Positions 5,165 through 5,984 of a stretch of 5,984 bases of DNA are shown here, piece after piece; positions within the stretch are counted from its first letter, which is position 1, and each line of letters opens with the position of its first letter. The notes beneath the pieces are model-generated. The model ran no database searches, had not been told where the DNA came from, and saw only the letters and a program-made list of their open reading frames with translations. Position numbers and translations under genes: made by a program. This stretch comes from Bacteroidota bacterium (GTDB taxonomy: Bacteria > Bacteroidota > Bacteroidia > Flavobacteriales > Flavobacteriaceae): the NCBI GenBank assembly GCA_015767395.1, contig JADWMI010000154.1:1-5984 (forward strand), read 5' to 3'.

Positions 5165-5984
5165 TTTTGGTTTTATTTCTTTGTATCCAAGAATTACAAT
5201 AGCGGTATAAATGATCATAAGTGATCATTTCGTACAAACGTTGATTGGTTGAAAAGATTCTGTTTGTATTCATATGGATATGACTCGACACAAAATCAAA
5301 TTTTTGATTTGAATTATTAGAGAGGATACTAGTATCCAATACTTCTTTTATCTGATAGTGTCGCTTCGATAAATTACTTCTTAAAATAGTGTATTTATTA
5401 TCTTTTGAATCGTCCAAAAAATTGTTAATTTCCCTGTGAATAATTCTATATTTTTCACTTAATTGCTTTTGGGTAATTTTAGTAGTTTTAAAATCTTTTT
5501 TAAAAGACGCTTCTAAGGCTTTTATAAAATTTAGCAGCTCGTCACCAGACCCGTAAAAAAGTCTTATAAAATCAAGAGATGATTTAAAATTGTATAAGAA
5601 TTTAAGCTCGTTACTTTTCAAAAGCGCCAATGACTTTAAGAAAAAAGCACTATCAATATGGAATAGCTGCTCAGTGAAATGATAGTGCAAAAATGAATAC
5701 CTTTCAAGTTCTCTATCATAGGAGCTTATTTCAATATTCCAGATATAATTATCATAAACTAATGTTTTTAGTGTTTTGTTCAACCCTTGGATAAGGTCAT
5801 TAGATTTCTTTTCATTTTTCAGTTTCAATCTTAATTTCAGATGATGATCTGGATCATTATATCGTATAAAAAACCATTTTTCAATCAGTTTTTTATTCAA
5901 TAAACCCCTAATGTAATTTTCAAGTTCGTTTTTTAGCATCCTATCTACAGAAAGCTCTGAACAATAGATTTTAAAATAGATCCA
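5151..5984 (-). CDS. LanB-like dehydratase, C-terminal glutamate-elimination (SpaB_C, thiopeptide-type) domain (partial, N-terminus beyond right edge)
   Basis: There are 277 visible residues ending in TAA at 5151. The frame stays open to the right edge, and the first visible residues (WIYFKIYC) are the conserved opening of the SpaB_C domain, so the Met at 5939 is internal and not the start. Diagnostic motifs are W-F-F-I-R-Y-N-D-P with H-L-K-L-R (from residue 37), E-L-E-R-Y (92-96), L-F-H-I-D-S, and H-M-N-T-N-R (237-242). By comparison with NisB, Arg41, Arg95 and His237 match residues needed for glutamate elimination, so the domain looks active. In class I lanthipeptide and thiopeptide pathways it removes glutamate from glutamylated Ser/Thr to give dehydroalanine or dehydrobutyrine. 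The E-R-Y-G-G motif reads E-R-Y-S-F here. Whether the glutamylation domain is fused upstream or is a separate gene cannot be seen. The gene overlaps the PCAT gene by 14 bp. Confidence 0.88.
   Translation of the reverse strand, partial: WIYFKIYCSELSVDRMLKNELENYIRGLLNKKLIEKWFFIRYNDPDHHLKLRLKLKNEKKSNDLIQGLNKTLKTLVYDNYIWNIEISSYDRELERYSFLHYHFTEQLFHIDSAFFLKSLALLKSNELKFLYNFKSSLDFIRLFYGSGDELLNFIKALEASFKKDFKTTKITQKQLSEKYRIIHREINNFLDDSKDNKYTILRSNLSKRHYQIKEVLDTSILSNNSNQKFDFVSSHIHMNTNRIFSTNQRLYEMITYDHLYRYCNSWIQRNKTKNAKN

Noticed and set aside
1..5984. tRNA, rRNA, CRISPR arrays, riboswitches and insertion-sequence ends
   Set aside because: I saw no cloverleaf, no regularly spaced long repeats, no transposase and no terminal inverted repeats with target duplications in the window.

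Overview
The window reads as DNA from a Gram-negative Bacteroidota bacterium, most likely of the class Flavobacteriia. The supporting signs are very AT-rich composition, A-rich start regions without Shine-Dalgarno motifs, a TAnnTTTG-type -7 promoter element, and protein families typical of that group. All six genes lie on the minus strand, so transcription runs from high to low coordinates. The outer two genes are cut by the window edges.

Right two thirds (about 1670-5984): the 3' part of a RiPP (ribosomally made, modified peptide) biosynthesis and export operon. In transcription order it holds three genes. The first is a LanB-like protein visible only as its C-terminal 'thiopeptide-type bacteriocin biosynthesis' (SpaB_C, glutamate-elimination) domain, with its reading frame still open at the right edge. 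The second is a peptidase-containing ABC transporter (PCAT) with an intact C39 Cys/His/Asp site. The third is a HlyD-family periplasmic adaptor. The first two overlap by 14 bp and the last two are 3 bp apart, so the three are almost certainly co-transcribed. The expected logic is that a dehydratase makes dehydroamino acids in a core peptide, the PCAT cleaves a double-glycine leader and exports the peptide, and HlyD carries it towards a TolC-like outer-membrane channel encoded elsewhere. No precursor peptide or cyclase is in the window; they would lie beyond the right edge.

Junction (1411-1669): a 259-bp non-coding stretch. It holds a plausible promoter for the next gene and two inverted-repeat structures that look like operators.

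Left quarter (1-1410): a compact module of the kind carried by Bacteroidota integrated mobile elements. It encodes an excisionase/MerR-like helix-turn-helix protein, a winged-helix protein with a TTG start, and a DnaC/IstB-like P-loop ATPase cut by the left edge. The winged-helix gene contains iteron-like 11-bp repeats, two pairs plus one outlying copy, beside a stretch of about 18% GC. This resembles an origin embedded in an initiator gene followed by a helicase loader, as in phage lambda O/P. That origin is inferred and is the most novel-looking signal here. The RiPP operon may be cargo of the same mobile element.
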